Shown: in pieces, positions 1 to 7,280 of the stretch
Numbering within the stretch: the first letter of the stretch is position 1
How the letters are laid out: each line of letters begins with the position of its first letter
NCBI GenBank assembly: GCA_003511885.1
Contig: DOIX01000017.1
Coordinates: 15,167 to 29,440 of the forward strand
From: Cyanobacteria bacterium UBA11153
GTDB taxonomy: Bacteria > Cyanobacteriota > Cyanobacteriia > Cyanobacteriales > Coleofasciculaceae
Reading direction: 5' to 3'
DNA length: 14,274 nt
Notes under the pieces: model-generated
The model's database searches: none
Told to the model about the DNA's origin: nothing
The model's input: the letters and a program-made list of their open reading frames with translations, nothing else
Made by a program: the position numbers and the translations under genes

Positions 1-215
1 GATGTGGCGGTTGCTATAATTCTGTTGGTTTAGGACCAACAGGTTTAGAGTTGCGAGGTAGGGTGAAGGTGACGCAACCAGAAATAGACAGGATAGAAAG
101 ATTTATGGCTGCTGCTCGATACAATATTGCGATAAACAATTGCGAGCATTTTGCTAACTATGTGGTTTATGGCTTAAATTTATCCTCGCAGCAGCACGTC
201 TGGTGGAAAAGCTGA
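1..215 (+). CDS. LRAT/NlpC-P60-like protein, C-terminal part (5' end outside window)
   Basis: The frame that begins at base 3 is open from the window edge to a TGA at 213-215, giving about 70 residues. It contains NNCEHFANYVVYG. The Asn-Cys-Glu-His-Phe signature is the nucleophile-cysteine block of LRAT-like papain-fold proteins (the NlpC/P60 superfamily), which act as acyltransferases or hydrolases; the catalytic Cys is encoded at 141-143. The His-containing N-terminal half lies outside the window, so activity cannot be judged. The same frame stays open after the TGA for 44 more codons to a TAA at 348-350. The continuation (WWKS-stop-GAEIIS...) reads like ordinary protein, so the gene may be interrupted by a nonsense mutation. 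Family assignment rests on one motif; the exact product is unknown. Confidence 0.55.
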   Translation, partial: CGGCYNSVGLGPTGLELRGRVKVTQPEIDRIERFMAAARYNIAINNCEHFANYVVYGLNLSSQQHVWWKS

Positions 216-350
216 GGAGCAGAAATTATCAGCTTTTTACAGCCTACCCAGAATGTGGGGGCTAATTACAATAGCTATATATGTCACCAAATTTCAGAAG
301 TTTTGGAGGAAAACTTATTCACAGGCTTCCTTGACGTTAACCCCGCCTAA
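216..350 (+). pseudogene. Possible in-frame continuation of the LRAT-like gene after a TGA
   Basis: Forty-four sense codons follow the TGA at 213-215 in the same frame, ending at TAA 348-350. The translation (beginning GAEIISFLQPTQNVGANYNS) has balanced composition and no low-complexity character. An open run of this length has roughly a one-in-eight chance in random sequence, so the case rests on composition rather than length. If it is real, a single base change (for example TTA to TGA) shortened the protein. No ribosome binding site or start codon for a separate gene is apparent. Confidence 0.3.
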
Positions 351-437
351 TTTAAACGAACAAACTTTGGGCTATCCCAGCTTTCACAACTGAATAAAAA
401 AATTTACTCACATCTGCGGAATGTGGGATTTACGATA

Positions 438-493
438 TTGCGTTGTTTCAGCGATTGTGTTAGGATAATCCAAAGGAGGGCTAATGACCTTTT
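438..493 (+). repeat. 56-bp dispersed repeat, copy A
   Basis: This stretch matches the reverse complement of 14041-14096 at 52 of 56 positions with no gaps; all four differences are transitions. On the plus strand it ends with AAAGGAGGGCTAATGACC, a strong Shine-Dalgarno-like run before an ATG at 484. On the minus strand it encodes KVISPPLDYPNTIAETTQ inside an open stretch (411-539) that has no start codon. Similarity stops abruptly after 493. It could be a mobile-element end, a duplicated leader, or the fossil of a coding sequence. Confidence 0.75.
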
Positions 494-520
494 CATTAAG
501 AGTTCCCCATTCCCCCAGTT

Positions 521-541
521 TCTTTAAGAAATCGGGTTTCT
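521..541. repeat. Short palindromic repeat of the AAGAAATCGGGTTTCT type
   Basis: TTTCTTTAAGAAATCGGGTTTCT contains the imperfect palindrome AGAAATCGGGTTTCT. Related words occur at 7149-7182 (two AGAAACC units). It lies directly between the 56-bp repeat and the MITE-like element. It resembles short interspersed repeats of filamentous cyanobacteria; that comparison is from memory, not a search. Confidence 0.35.
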
Positions 542-546
542 ATATA

Positions 547-651
547 TATAGCGTTTTTCACTTGCGTGAGGTACACTGGATTCTTTCAGCGCCAGCATTA
601 TCGAACTATCTAACTTTAGATATGTACCTCATCTAAATGAAAAATGCTATA
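547..651. mobile_element. 105-bp MITE-like element with 28-bp terminal inverted repeats
   Basis: The left end at 547-574 (TATAGC...GAGGTAC) and the reverse complement of the right end at 624-651 match at 23 of 28 positions, including TATAGC, TTTTTCA and TGAGGTAC blocks. The internal 49 bp encode nothing. The element begins and ends with TATA, and a TA target duplication would be hidden in the surrounding TATATATA. Size and structure fit a non-autonomous transposon of the Tc1/mariner-IS630 kind, but no transposase is present and the family is an inference. It lies about 50 bp upstream of the toxin-antitoxin genes, so it may affect their transcription. Confidence 0.6.
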
Positions 652-699
652 GACGATCCTCTTCGCTACAATAGACATAAGTGAACTGACTCCACTACT

Positions 700-978
700 A
701 TGGCTATCACCCTCAAACCTGAACACGAGCAACTTATTCAAACTCAGATTCAAAACGGACGTTTTCCTGATGCTAATGCTGTCCTTGAAGCTGCCCTAAA
801 ACTGTTGATAAGTGAAGATGCTCAATCCTACTTTACCTGGTTGACAGAAACTCGTAAAAAGGTTGCTGTAGGAATTTCAGAATTAGATCGCGGTGAAGGC
901 CAAGACGCACAACCCGTCATCGATCTAATATTGGCACAATTTCAGGAAGCTCGCCAGGTAGCTAAATCATGCGACTAA
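700..978 (+). CDS. ParD-family type II antitoxin
   Basis: This 92-aa protein starts with MAITLKPEHEQLIQTQIQNG, a short beta strand followed by a helix, then GRFPDANAVLEAALKLL. This is the ribbon-helix-helix arrangement of ParD/CC2985-type antitoxins. RHH dimers bind their own promoter, while the C-terminal half (about residues 45-92) wraps around and neutralises the toxin. The stop overlaps the next gene's start by 10 bp (969-978), the usual translationally coupled antitoxin-toxin order. There is no clear Shine-Dalgarno sequence before the ATG. A TACAAT at 667-672 could be the -10 element. The slightly longer C-terminus than a minimal ParD (about 80 aa) is unremarkable. Confidence 0.82.
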   Translation: MAITLKPEHEQLIQTQIQNGRFPDANAVLEAALKLLISEDAQSYFTWLTETRKKVAVGISELDRGEGQDAQPVIDLILAQFQEARQVAKSCD

Positions 979-1259
979 CGATTTCCCCAACTGCCATTCA
1001 AGATTTAAAACTGCTTTCAGAGTATTTCTTGGCTAATAACGTAGAAGCTGGAGAAAAACTGTTTCAAGAATTCAACCACAAGTGTCAAAATCTCACCAAT
1101 TTTCCTAAAATGGGACGAACTTATTCTCATATAAATCCTTCACTGCGAGGAATTCCTTTAGATGGTTACATCATCTTCTATCGCGTTACCGACACTCAAC
1201 TCGAAATCGTTCGTGTAATTAGTGGTAGGCAGAATTTACCAGATGTATTTAAGAGTTGA
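969..1259 (+). CDS. ParE/RelE-superfamily type II toxin
   Basis: This 96-aa protein has the ParE pattern in order: MRLTISPTAIQDLKLLSEYF (strand plus helix), a second helix, the Leu..FP.MGR turn (LTNFPKMGRTY), LRGIPLDGYIIFYRV, and a closing strand EIVRVISGRQNLPDVF. ParE toxins typically poison DNA gyrase, whereas RelE relatives cleave mRNA on the ribosome. The PxMGR...LRxxPxxxYxIFYR spacing favours ParE, but the target cannot be read from sequence. Its start overlaps the end of the antitoxin gene, so the two are almost certainly one transcript. All expected segments are present and it appears intact. Confidence 0.85.
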   Translation: MRLTISPTAIQDLKLLSEYFLANNVEAGEKLFQEFNHKCQNLTNFPKMGRTYSHINPSLRGIPLDGYIIFYRVTDTQLEIVRVISGRQNLPDVFKS

Positions 1260-1270
1260 ATTCCCTAAAA

Positions 1271-1310
1271 ACCTCTGCGTACCTCTGCGCTACCTCTGGA
1301 TGCCTCTGTG
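1271..1310. repeat. Degenerate CCTCTGCG tandem repeat
   Basis: Four imperfect 9-11 bp units (ACCTCTGCGT, ACCTCTGCGC, TACCTCTGGA, TGCCTCTGTG) fill most of the gap between the toxin stop and the leuS stop. The A-rich tract that follows, flanked by TGTGTT and AACACA (1307-1324), could form a weak hairpin. No strong terminator is evident between these convergent genes. Confidence 0.5.
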
Positions 1311-1352
1311 TTAAAAAAAACACACTAACAACACAACACCCAACAAACTCAA

Positions 1353-3947
1353 TTAACCCACTACAAAATTAACCAACTTTCCAGGGACAACAATTACCTT
1401 TTTCACCTCCTTACCTTCAATATGTCGCTGTGCTACTTCCGACTCCCGCGCATACTTTTCTAAGGCGGTTTTATCTAAATCAGCGGCAACTTGAATTGTC
1501 CCGCGAGTTTTACCCATAATTTGAATTACTAGAGTAATTTCATCGACAACTAAAGCGGATGAATCCCATTGAGGCCAATTTTCAGTATGTACGGAATTTG
1601 TCTTGCCCATCATTTGCCATAATTCTTCGGCAATATGGGGGGCAAAGGGCGCTAATAGCCGGATTAACGTTTCAATTCCTTCTACATAAACCGGGGAATC
1701 TTTACAGGGGGCATCGGTTAAAGCATTGCTTAATTTCATTAATTCCGATACGGCGGTATTAAATTGATATTCATCATCTAAATCCGCTGTAGTTTCCTTA
1801 ATGGCGGTATGAATTGCCCGTCTTAAATCCTTTTCAGCTTTACTTAGTTGTGCAGGTATTTGCGTTGAATGATGCGATTTTTCGGCAAATTCAGTAACTA
1901 AGCGCCAGACACGATTGAGAAAGCGAAATTGTCCTTCTACATCTGCTTCATCCCATTCCAAATCTTTCTCTGGAGGGGCTTTAAATAAGACAAACATCCG
2001 TGCGGTATCTGCCCCATATTTATTAATAACTGCTTCTGGGGAAACGCCATTATATTTCGATTTGGACATGGTTTTAAAAGAAACTTCCAACTTTTCCCCA
2101 GTTTCTGGATCTTTTGGATTGGCAGGATCGATTAAATTAGAAGGAATATATTTACCCGTCGTCGGATTAACATAAGTTAATCCTTGTACCATCCCTTGAG
2201 TTAACAAACGTTGGAAAGGTTCATCAAAATTCAACAAACCTCTGTCTCGCAATACCTTGGTAAAGAATCGGGAATACAATAAATGTAAAATTGCGTGTTC
2301 AATTCCTCCGACATATTGATCCACAGGCATCCAATCATTAGTCTGAATGGGATCGAATACTTGAGACTGATTCTTAGCATCAGTAAAGCGCAAAAAATAC
2401 CAAGAAGAATCAATAAAAGTATCCATCGTATCTGTTTCCCGTTTTGCCGGAGTACCGCAATTTGGACAAGGGACATCAGCCCAACCTTTTAACTGAGCCA
2501 AAGACGAAACACGCCCTCCTGTAAAATCAACATCCTCCGGCAAAGTTACAGGCAAATCTGCCTCCGGCACAGGGACAATTCCACAATTGGGACAATGAAT
2601 TACTGGGATAGGCGCACCCCAATAACGCTGACGAGAAATCAACCAATCTCGCAACCGATATTGCACTCTTCCCTTGCCCCAACCTTGCTTTTCGGCATAC
2701 TCAATAATCGCCGTTTTGCCTTCAGTAGAAACTATCCCATCAAAAGAACCAGAATTAACCATAATACCTGGTTCAGTATAAGCCTGAGAAATTGCTAATT
2801 GCTCATTGCTAATTGCTAACTGCTTATCCGTTACATCCGTTACCCCATCCGCTGGCACAATTACCACTTTAATCGGTAAATTTTGCTCTTTAGCAAACTT
2901 AAAATCCCTAACATCATGGGCAGGGACACCCATTACCGCACCCGTACCATATTCATACAAAACATAATCAGCAATCCAAATGGGAATTTCCTCACCAGTA
3001 AAAGGATTAATTGCCATTCCACCTGTAGGAATACCGCGTTTGGGCTTATCTTCTGCTGTTCGTTCAATTTCGCTTTCGGCGGCTACTTCCTGTTTAAAAG
3101 TATCAACAGCATTTTTGCGATCGCTAGTTGTTACTTTTGCGGTTAAAGGATGTTCTGGCGCTAATACAACATAACTTACACCATACACCGTATCCGGTCG
3201 CGTGGTAAATACGGCAATTTTCTCATCCAACCCCACAATCGGGAATTCCAAATAAGCGCCAACGGACTTACCAATCCAGTTAGCCTGCATTACCTTAACC
3301 CGTTCCGGCCATCCCGTCAACTTATCTAAATCGTTGAGCAATTCCTCCGCATAATCGGTAATTTTCAAGAACCATTGCCGCAACAATTTACGTTCTACTT
3401 TAGCACCGGAACGCCAAGAACGACCCTCACTATCAACTTGTTCGTTAGCTAACACAGTTTGGTCAATCGGATCCCAATTTACCGCCGCTTCCTTTTGATA
3501 AGCTAAACCCGCATTCAAAAACTGTAAGAAAATCCACTGCGTCCACTTATAATAATCGGGAGAACAAGTCGCCAACTCGCAATTCCAATCATAAGAAAGC
3601 CCCAATCGCTTCAACTCAGACTGCATTTGGGCAATATTTTGATAAGTCCACTTTGCCGGATGGACACCTCGTTGAATTGCCGCATTTTCCGCAGGCAAAC
3701 CAAAAGCATCCCAACCCATCGGGTGCAATACCCGATAACCCTGCATCCGCCGGACTCTTGCGATCGCATCAGTAATGGTATAGTTACGGACATGTCCCAT
3801 GTGCAGGTTACCCGATGGATAGGGAAACATCGATAGGGCATAGAATTTCGGCTTATCTTTATCTGTAGGGGTTTTGTCTAAGCCAGAATCTGCCCAGGTT
3901 TTCTGCCATTTTTCCTCTATCTCAGCGGGATTGTATCGTGACTGCAC
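1353..3947 (-). CDS. leuS: Leucyl-tRNA synthetase
   Basis: Cytoplasmic class I aminoacyl-tRNA synthetase that charges tRNA-Leu. From the GTG at 3947-3945 it is 864 aa, the usual bacterial size, and begins (M)[14 protein letters not shown]. Visible motifs: HMGH (HIGH box, residues about 49-52), the TTRPDT threonine-rich region of the CP1 editing domain (about 248-253) with [12 protein letters not shown] (about 335-346), two CPNCG zinc knuckles (Cys about 452/455 and 494/497), and TMSKS (KMSKS box, about 626-630). The frame is open to an ATG at 4040. I chose the GTG because AGGAG lies 8 nt before it (3956-3960) and the extra N-terminal residues do not resemble LeuS. A heptamer repeat adds [18 protein letters not shown] residues in CP1 (see the repeat entry). 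Upstream is a divergent glycosyltransferase gene. Confidence 0.97.
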   Translation of the reverse strand: MQSRYNPAEIEEKWQKTWADSGLDKTPTDKDKPKFYALSMFPYPSGNLHMGHVRNYTITDAIARVRRMQGYRVLHPMGWDAFGLPAENAAIQRGVHPAKWTYQNIAQMQSELKRLGLSYDWNCELATCSPDYYKWTQWIFLQFLNAGLAYQKEAAVNWDPIDQTVLANEQVDSEGRSWRSGAKVERKLLRQWFLKITDYAEELLNDLDKLTGWPERVKVMQANWIGKSVGAYLEFPIVGLDEKIAVFTTRPDTVYGVSYVVLAPEHPLTAKVTTSDRKNAVDTFKQEVAAESEIERTAEDKPKRGIPTGGMAINPFTGEEIPIWIADYVLYEYGTGAVMGVPAHDVRDFKFAKEQNLPIKVVIVPADGVTDVTDKQLAISNEQLAISQAYTEPGIMVNSGSFDGIVSTEGKTAIIEYAEKQGWGKGRVQYRLRDWLISRQRYWGAPIPVIHCPNCGIVPVPEADLPVTLPEDVDFTGGRVSSLAQLKGWADVPCPNCGTPAKRETDTMDTFIDSSWYFLRFTDAKNQSQVFDPIQTNDWMPVDQYVGGIEHAILHLLYSRFFTKVLRDRGLLNFDEPFQRLLTQGMVQGLTYVNPTTGKYIPSNLIDPANPKDPETGEKLEVSFKTMSKSKYNGVSPEAVINKYGADTARMFVLFKAPPEKDLEWDEADVEGQFRFLNRVWRLVTEFAEKSHHSTQIPAQLSKAEKDLRRAIHTAIKETTADLDDEYQFNTAVSELMKLSNALTDAPCKDSPVYVEGIETLIRLLAPFAPHIAEELWQMMGKTNSVHTENWPQWDSSALVVDEITLVIQIMGKTRGTIQVAADLDKTALEKYARESEVAQRHIEGKEVKKVIVVPGKLVNFVVG
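2791..2825. repeat. Five-unit heptanucleotide tandem repeat inside leuS
   Basis: Five consecutive 7-bp units read ATTGCTA, ATTGCTC, ATTGCTA, ATTGCTA, ACTGCTT. On the leuS strand they encode [13 protein letters not shown], between the end of the editing core ([11 protein letters not shown]) and [12 protein letters not shown]. Other LeuS proteins, as I remember them, have only a short linker here. Heptamer repeats of this kind normally lie between cyanobacterial genes. Confidence 0.75.
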
Positions 3948-3955
3948 AAGAGATT

Positions 3956-3960
3956 CTCCT
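3956..3960 (-). promoter_or_regulatory. Shine-Dalgarno that fixes the leuS start
   Basis: The minus strand reads AGAGGAGAATCTCTTGTG. AGGAG is 8 nt upstream of the GTG at 3947. No comparable site precedes the ATG codons at 4040 or 3992, so the GTG is the preferred start. Confidence 0.6.
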
Positions 3961-4183
3961 CTTCTATTGCTACTTTTGTCTGTTTCCACCATTTTGGCAT
4001 AGGTGAAGAACTTAGCCCAAACAATACCTACCCAAAGCATCCATCTGTCTGTAGTGATGTATGAGACGATAGTACGACACCATCCTCAGTATGAGTGGCA
4101 TTGCTCCTTAAGTTCTGTTAAATTTCCATTATATACTACGTTTGTAATTGCGTTGACAAATTATTACTTAATAGGTAGAACAA

Positions 4184-5008
4184 ATGACTATACCGAAAAA
4201 AATATGGTTTTTATGGTATCAGGGACTTTCACAAGCACCATTGGTTGTCAGGAAGTGTTTTGAATCTTGGAAAAAGTATAACCCTGACTGGGAGGTTATT
4301 TTTCTAGATGAAAACAATCTCAGCAATTATATTACTCTTTCTTTGCTGAAAGAAAAATTATGCCAATTATCCAAAAATTATCAATCTGACATTATCCGAC
4401 TTGAGTTACTTGCAAAGTATGGAGGAGTTTGGGCTGATGCAACCACTCTCTGCCGAGTACCGCTAGACAACTGGTTGGAAGACTATACTCAAGCTGGTTT
4501 TTTTGCATTCATTTACAAAACAAGGGGATATGGCTGGATTTTCAATTGGTTTTTAGTCGCAGAAAAGGCTAATCCTATAGTCGTAAAAATGAATCAAAAA
4601 TTTATTACTTTCTTTCAAGATAATGATTTTTACCATAGCGGTACAATAGCAAGAAAAAGAGTTAATTTGTTAAAGATATTTTTAAATCGCAAATATAAAA
4701 CAACTAGATTTTGGTCTTCATGGATTGTCAGGAAAATTTTCCAAGTTTATCCTTATTTTATTTTCCACTTTATATTTGCTAAATTAATAGGTTCAGATAG
4801 AGAGCTTTTGGAGATATATAAAAAAATGAAGCCATATTACAATACTTGCGATATGGGTATAGATGGGTTGCTTCATCCTTTAACAACAAAAATGAAAGCG
4901 CGAATTGATAGTAGAATCGATCCCATGTATAAGTTAAGTTGGAAATACAAACAAGAGAATTATTCTTCTTCATCTATTTTACATTATTTATTGGAAGAAA
5001 CCGACTAA
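4184..5008 (+). CDS. Capsular-polysaccharide-type glycosyltransferase (GT32-like)
   Basis: This 274-aa protein begins MTIPKKIWFLWYQGLSQAP and has SWKKYNPDWEVIFLDENN (about 28-45), then SDIIRLELLAKYGGVWADAT (about 68-87). This is the nucleotide-sugar binding block of the capsular polysaccharide synthesis/GT32-like family, with Asp69 and Asp85 in the places expected for sugar-nucleotide and metal contacts. Such enzymes transfer a sugar from a nucleotide donor to a glycan; donor and acceptor cannot be told. There is no signal peptide. Aromatic, Lys/Arg-rich stretches in the second half (about 120-215) may touch the membrane. The gene is visibly more A+T-rich than leuS or ycf23, suggesting acquisition. 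It converges with the lipoate-pathway gene with only 21 bp between stops. TTGACA at 4153 is too close to the ATG to be a convincing -35 element. Confidence 0.8.
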   Translation: MTIPKKIWFLWYQGLSQAPLVVRKCFESWKKYNPDWEVIFLDENNLSNYITLSLLKEKLCQLSKNYQSDIIRLELLAKYGGVWADATTLCRVPLDNWLEDYTQAGFFAFIYKTRGYGWIFNWFLVAEKANPIVVKMNQKFITFFQDNDFYHSGTIARKRVNLLKIFLNRKYKTTRFWSSWIVRKIFQVYPYFIFHFIFAKLIGSDRELLEIYKKMKPYYNTCDMGIDGLLHPLTTKMKARIDSRIDPMYKLSWKYKQENYSSSSILHYLLEETD

Positions 5009-5029
5009 ACTTGAGATTACACTCTACAC

Positions 5030-5800
5030 CTAATTTTTAATACCAACTGGCAAACCCACCTCTAAACTCGGCTGGGCGAGAATTCTTTCCCATTCTGTAT
5101 CAGACAAAGGCTGATTAACTAAGTTAACACCAAAACAATCAGCAGCGGCATTAGTTAGTGATTCCACCAGAGTTTCAATTAAAGTCTCTCCTGTCAGGAA
5201 GTTTCCTGTTAACCCAGCAAAACTCACAGGGGGTATAGTTTCGCCAAAAACTGTAGTAAATAACTCCCCATCCGGCTGCAAACGGATCGAACCATGCTGT
5301 AAAATAGCATCACCACGACGTAACTGAGCGCTACCAATCAGTTTAGTGCCATTTGCCAATACCAAATCCGCCCCCGTAGCCGTGGCAAAACAATTAGGAT
5401 TGCGAATATAATCTCGTCCAGCCAAGCCATAATATAGATCGATACCTTGCGATCGCAATCCTGCCATCAAAAACTCGCAAATCTTTTGATAACTATCATT
5501 TCGCTTCCCTGTCAATCCAGAAGTTATCACCATATAAGTTAAATCCCCCTGATGGAGTACTGCCCTTCCTCCCGTAGGGCGACGCACTATCGATATGGGC
5601 ATTTCCTGCCAAGTCAAATCTTGCCAAAAACTAGGCCACCGACGCTGATGATATCCCAAAGAAATAGTCGGAAATTCCCAAGTATAAAATCGTAAAACAG
5701 GCGACTGTTTCCCCAAACAATGTTGTGCAAACAGCCATTCATCAATTGCCATTTGCAGTTTCCCTGAAAGATTCAGTAAAGGAATTAAACGCCAATTCAT
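5030..5800 (-). CDS. Lipoate-protein ligase A / LipM-type octanoyltransferase family protein
   Basis: This 256-aa biotin/lipoate ligase-fold protein attaches lipoate or octanoate to lipoyl domains (pyruvate dehydrogenase E2, glycine cleavage H protein). Motifs: RRPTGGRAVLHQGDLTY (about 73-89), the lipoyl-binding loop; NPNCF with Cys137; NGTKLIGSAQ with Lys153; and ILQHGSI (about 166-172). A Cys in this position followed by K..GSAQ...ILQHGSI is the arrangement I associate with LipM/LipL octanoyltransferases, where the Cys is the acyl acceptor. Octanoyl transfer is therefore as likely as ATP-dependent ligation. The frame is open to 5845, but the first 15 codons run close to a repeat tract. I start at the ATG of MNWRLIPLLNLSGKLQ. 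It lies downstream of the kinase gene on the same strand. Confidence 0.85.
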   Translation of the reverse strand: MNWRLIPLLNLSGKLQMAIDEWLFAQHCLGKQSPVLRFYTWEFPTISLGYHQRRWPSFWQDLTWQEMPISIVRRPTGGRAVLHQGDLTYMVITSGLTGKRNDSYQKICEFLMAGLRSQGIDLYYGLAGRDYIRNPNCFATATGADLVLANGTKLIGSAQLRRGDAILQHGSIRLQPDGELFTTVFGETIPPVSFAGLTGNFLTGETLIETLVESLTNAAADCFGVNLVNQPLSDTEWERILAQPSLEVGLPVGIKN

Positions 5801-5831
5801 AATATATCTTGGAACAATGGACAATTGAAAC

Positions 5832-5859
5832 CTATCAACTGTCAACTATCAACTATCAA
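5832..5859. repeat. Four-unit heptanucleotide tandem repeat upstream of the lipoate-pathway gene
   Basis: Four perfect-phase 7-bp units: CTATCAA, CTGTCAA, CTATCAA, CTATCAA. It fills the 68-bp gap between the kinase gene's stop and the start of the lipoate-pathway gene, like the short tandemly repeated repetitive (STRR) sequences of filamentous cyanobacteria. It argues against the longer N-terminus available to the downstream gene. Confidence 0.75.
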
Positions 5860-5868
5860 TTGCAATAA

Positions 5869-6981
5869 CTAGGGTTTACTTACTCCAGAAGAAATGAGGG
5901 ACTGTATCTGAGTTATAGGTCGATTGTTGTTTGATTTTTTCTCCCTCCTGCGCTTCCATTCCCGAATTGCGATCGCCTCTTTAGTCACCGGAGAGTAATG
6001 GTTATTTCTATCGCCAAGTCGAGCCTTTTCCTCCTGTTGCTGAGGATGATGCTGGACAACCAAACAATTGGCTAGACTCATTTGAGGTGAAATGTAGTTG
6101 AGATCTCTTAAAATTTCATTGGCAGATTTATATCGATCTTCCAGGGAAATTTGAATCATTTTAATCAAAATTTTGGCAAAAGGTTCGCTTAACCGTAATA
6201 TATCTTTCCGATACAATTCAGCAGTCGTACCTTCTCCATTAAAGTCAAGAGGTCCCTTCCCACTTAATAGATATAGACAAGTAATCCCTATGGCATAGAT
6301 ATCGCTAGCAAAAACTGCTCTCAGGCAAAATTGTTCTGGTGGCGCAAACCCTACAGTGCCAATAAAATGAGTCGATCTAATTCTCATCGTACTATCAACA
6401 GCTTGGGCAATTTGTTCTTTGACTGCACCAAAATCAATTAATACCAACCTGCCATCATCTTGACAGCGAATAATATTTTGGGGTTTGATATCTCGATGAA
6501 TAACCTTATGTTTGTGGATATACTCCAACAGGGGAAGTATTTCAAATAGAAAGCGTTTAACTGCTGATTCCGGTAAACAACCATGTCGTCTCACCAGTCT
6601 TGCCAAGGTGACACCATGGACATATTCTTGAACCAGGTAAAATTCCCCATCAGCCACAAAATAGTTCAGGAGCATAGGAATCTGAGAGTGGCTGCCCAGC
6701 TTGCCTAGGGTTTTCGCCTCCCTTTCAAAGCGCACCCGTGCATTCTCCAAAGCTTTACTATCGTTGACTTTAGGGCAGAGTTGCTTGATGACGCACAATG
6801 GTTCACCGGGCAAAGATACATCTCTAGCCAGAAATGTAACCCCAAAACCACCTCTACCTAAGAGTCGCAGTACTTCATAGCGATTCTGAAAGAGTCTAGT
6901 TTGACCGCATAACCTACCTAATTGAGTTTCCTCCAATACCTCGGAGTAAAAGGAGGACAAGTTTTCAGGGACAAAATTCAT
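5869..6981 (-). CDS. Serine/threonine protein kinase (Hanks type)
   Basis: This 370-aa soluble kinase has all key motifs: glycine loop GRGGFG (42-47), VIK Lys66, the alpha-C glutamate in FEREAK (about 85-87), catalytic loop HRDIKPQN (162-169), DFG (183-185), and a PPEQ activation-segment end (214-217, standard in cyanobacterial kinases for APE). The catalytic domain runs from about 35 to 295. It is followed by a 75-residue Gln/Arg/Lys/Asn-rich tail (REWKRRREKK near 340-349) with no TM segment, WD40, TPR, PASTA or FGE domain. It should be cytosolic and active; the substrate is unknown. The first 34 residues include CGQTRLFQNRYEVLRLLG, the usual cyanobacterial lead-in, though without a Cys-rich zinc knuckle. 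No clear ribosome binding site. The lipoate-pathway gene lies 68 bp downstream on the same strand and could be co-transcribed. Confidence 0.93.
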   Translation of the reverse strand: MNFVPENLSSFYSEVLEETQLGRLCGQTRLFQNRYEVLRLLGRGGFGVTFLARDVSLPGEPLCVIKQLCPKVNDSKALENARVRFEREAKTLGKLGSHSQIPMLLNYFVADGEFYLVQEYVHGVTLARLVRRHGCLPESAVKRFLFEILPLLEYIHKHKVIHRDIKPQNIIRCQDDGRLVLIDFGAVKEQIAQAVDSTMRIRSTHFIGTVGFAPPEQFCLRAVFASDIYAIGITCLYLLSGKGPLDFNGEGTTAELYRKDILRLSEPFAKILIKMIQISLEDRYKSANEILRDLNYISPQMSLANCLVVQHHPQQQEEKARLGDRNNHYSPVTKEAIAIREWKRRREKKSNNNRPITQIQSLISSGVSKP

Positions 6982-7148
6982 AACGGTTCAAGGACAACAT
7001 CACACGGGACTTCGCCATTTTTTTATAGTCTATGCAAAGATTTTACCTTTGACCAATGTAAATTACGCTCTGATAACTGGCACAATAGGATTTTTCCTTA
7101 AGTAAAGGTTGTCAGAAAATCCCCCCTGCTGTATAACTTGAGGCTGGC

Positions 7149-7182
7149 GAGATGCCTCAGAAACCTGGTTTATTTGAGAAAC
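7149..7182. repeat. AGAAACC-type repeat pair in the kinase-ycf23 intergenic region
   Basis: CAGAAACCTGGTTT is followed within a few bases by GAGAAACCCCAGTTTC, two related imperfectly palindromic units. It is the only recognisable structure in the divergent 299-bp gap (6982-7280), which must contain the promoters of both the kinase gene and ycf23. I could not place either promoter with confidence. Confidence 0.4.
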
Positions 7183-7280
7183 CCCAGTTTCGACCTGATA
7201 CTTCAACGAACTGCTAGCGTTTTCTTGTAAGGTAAGTAAAAGTAGCAATAGATCGTTAATACTAAGGGTAATTTGGCACT

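Noticed and set aside
484..636. 50-codon frame starting at the ATG of copy A with a strong Shine-Dalgarno
   Set aside because: Its codons run through the AGAAATCGGGTTTCT repeat and into the MITE-like element, so the downstream part cannot be a conserved gene.
1271..1310. CCTCTGCG repeat as a CRISPR-like array
   Set aside because: Units are 9-11 bp, degenerate, contiguous and without spacers.
4153..4158. TTGACA as the -35 box of the glycosyltransferase gene
   Set aside because: The matching -10 position (4176-4181, TAGAAC) ends 2 bp before the ATG, leaving essentially no leader.
4003..4263. 86-aa frame overlapping the leuS 5' end and the glycosyltransferase start
   Set aside because: It is out of frame with both and has no ribosome binding site or recognisable domain.
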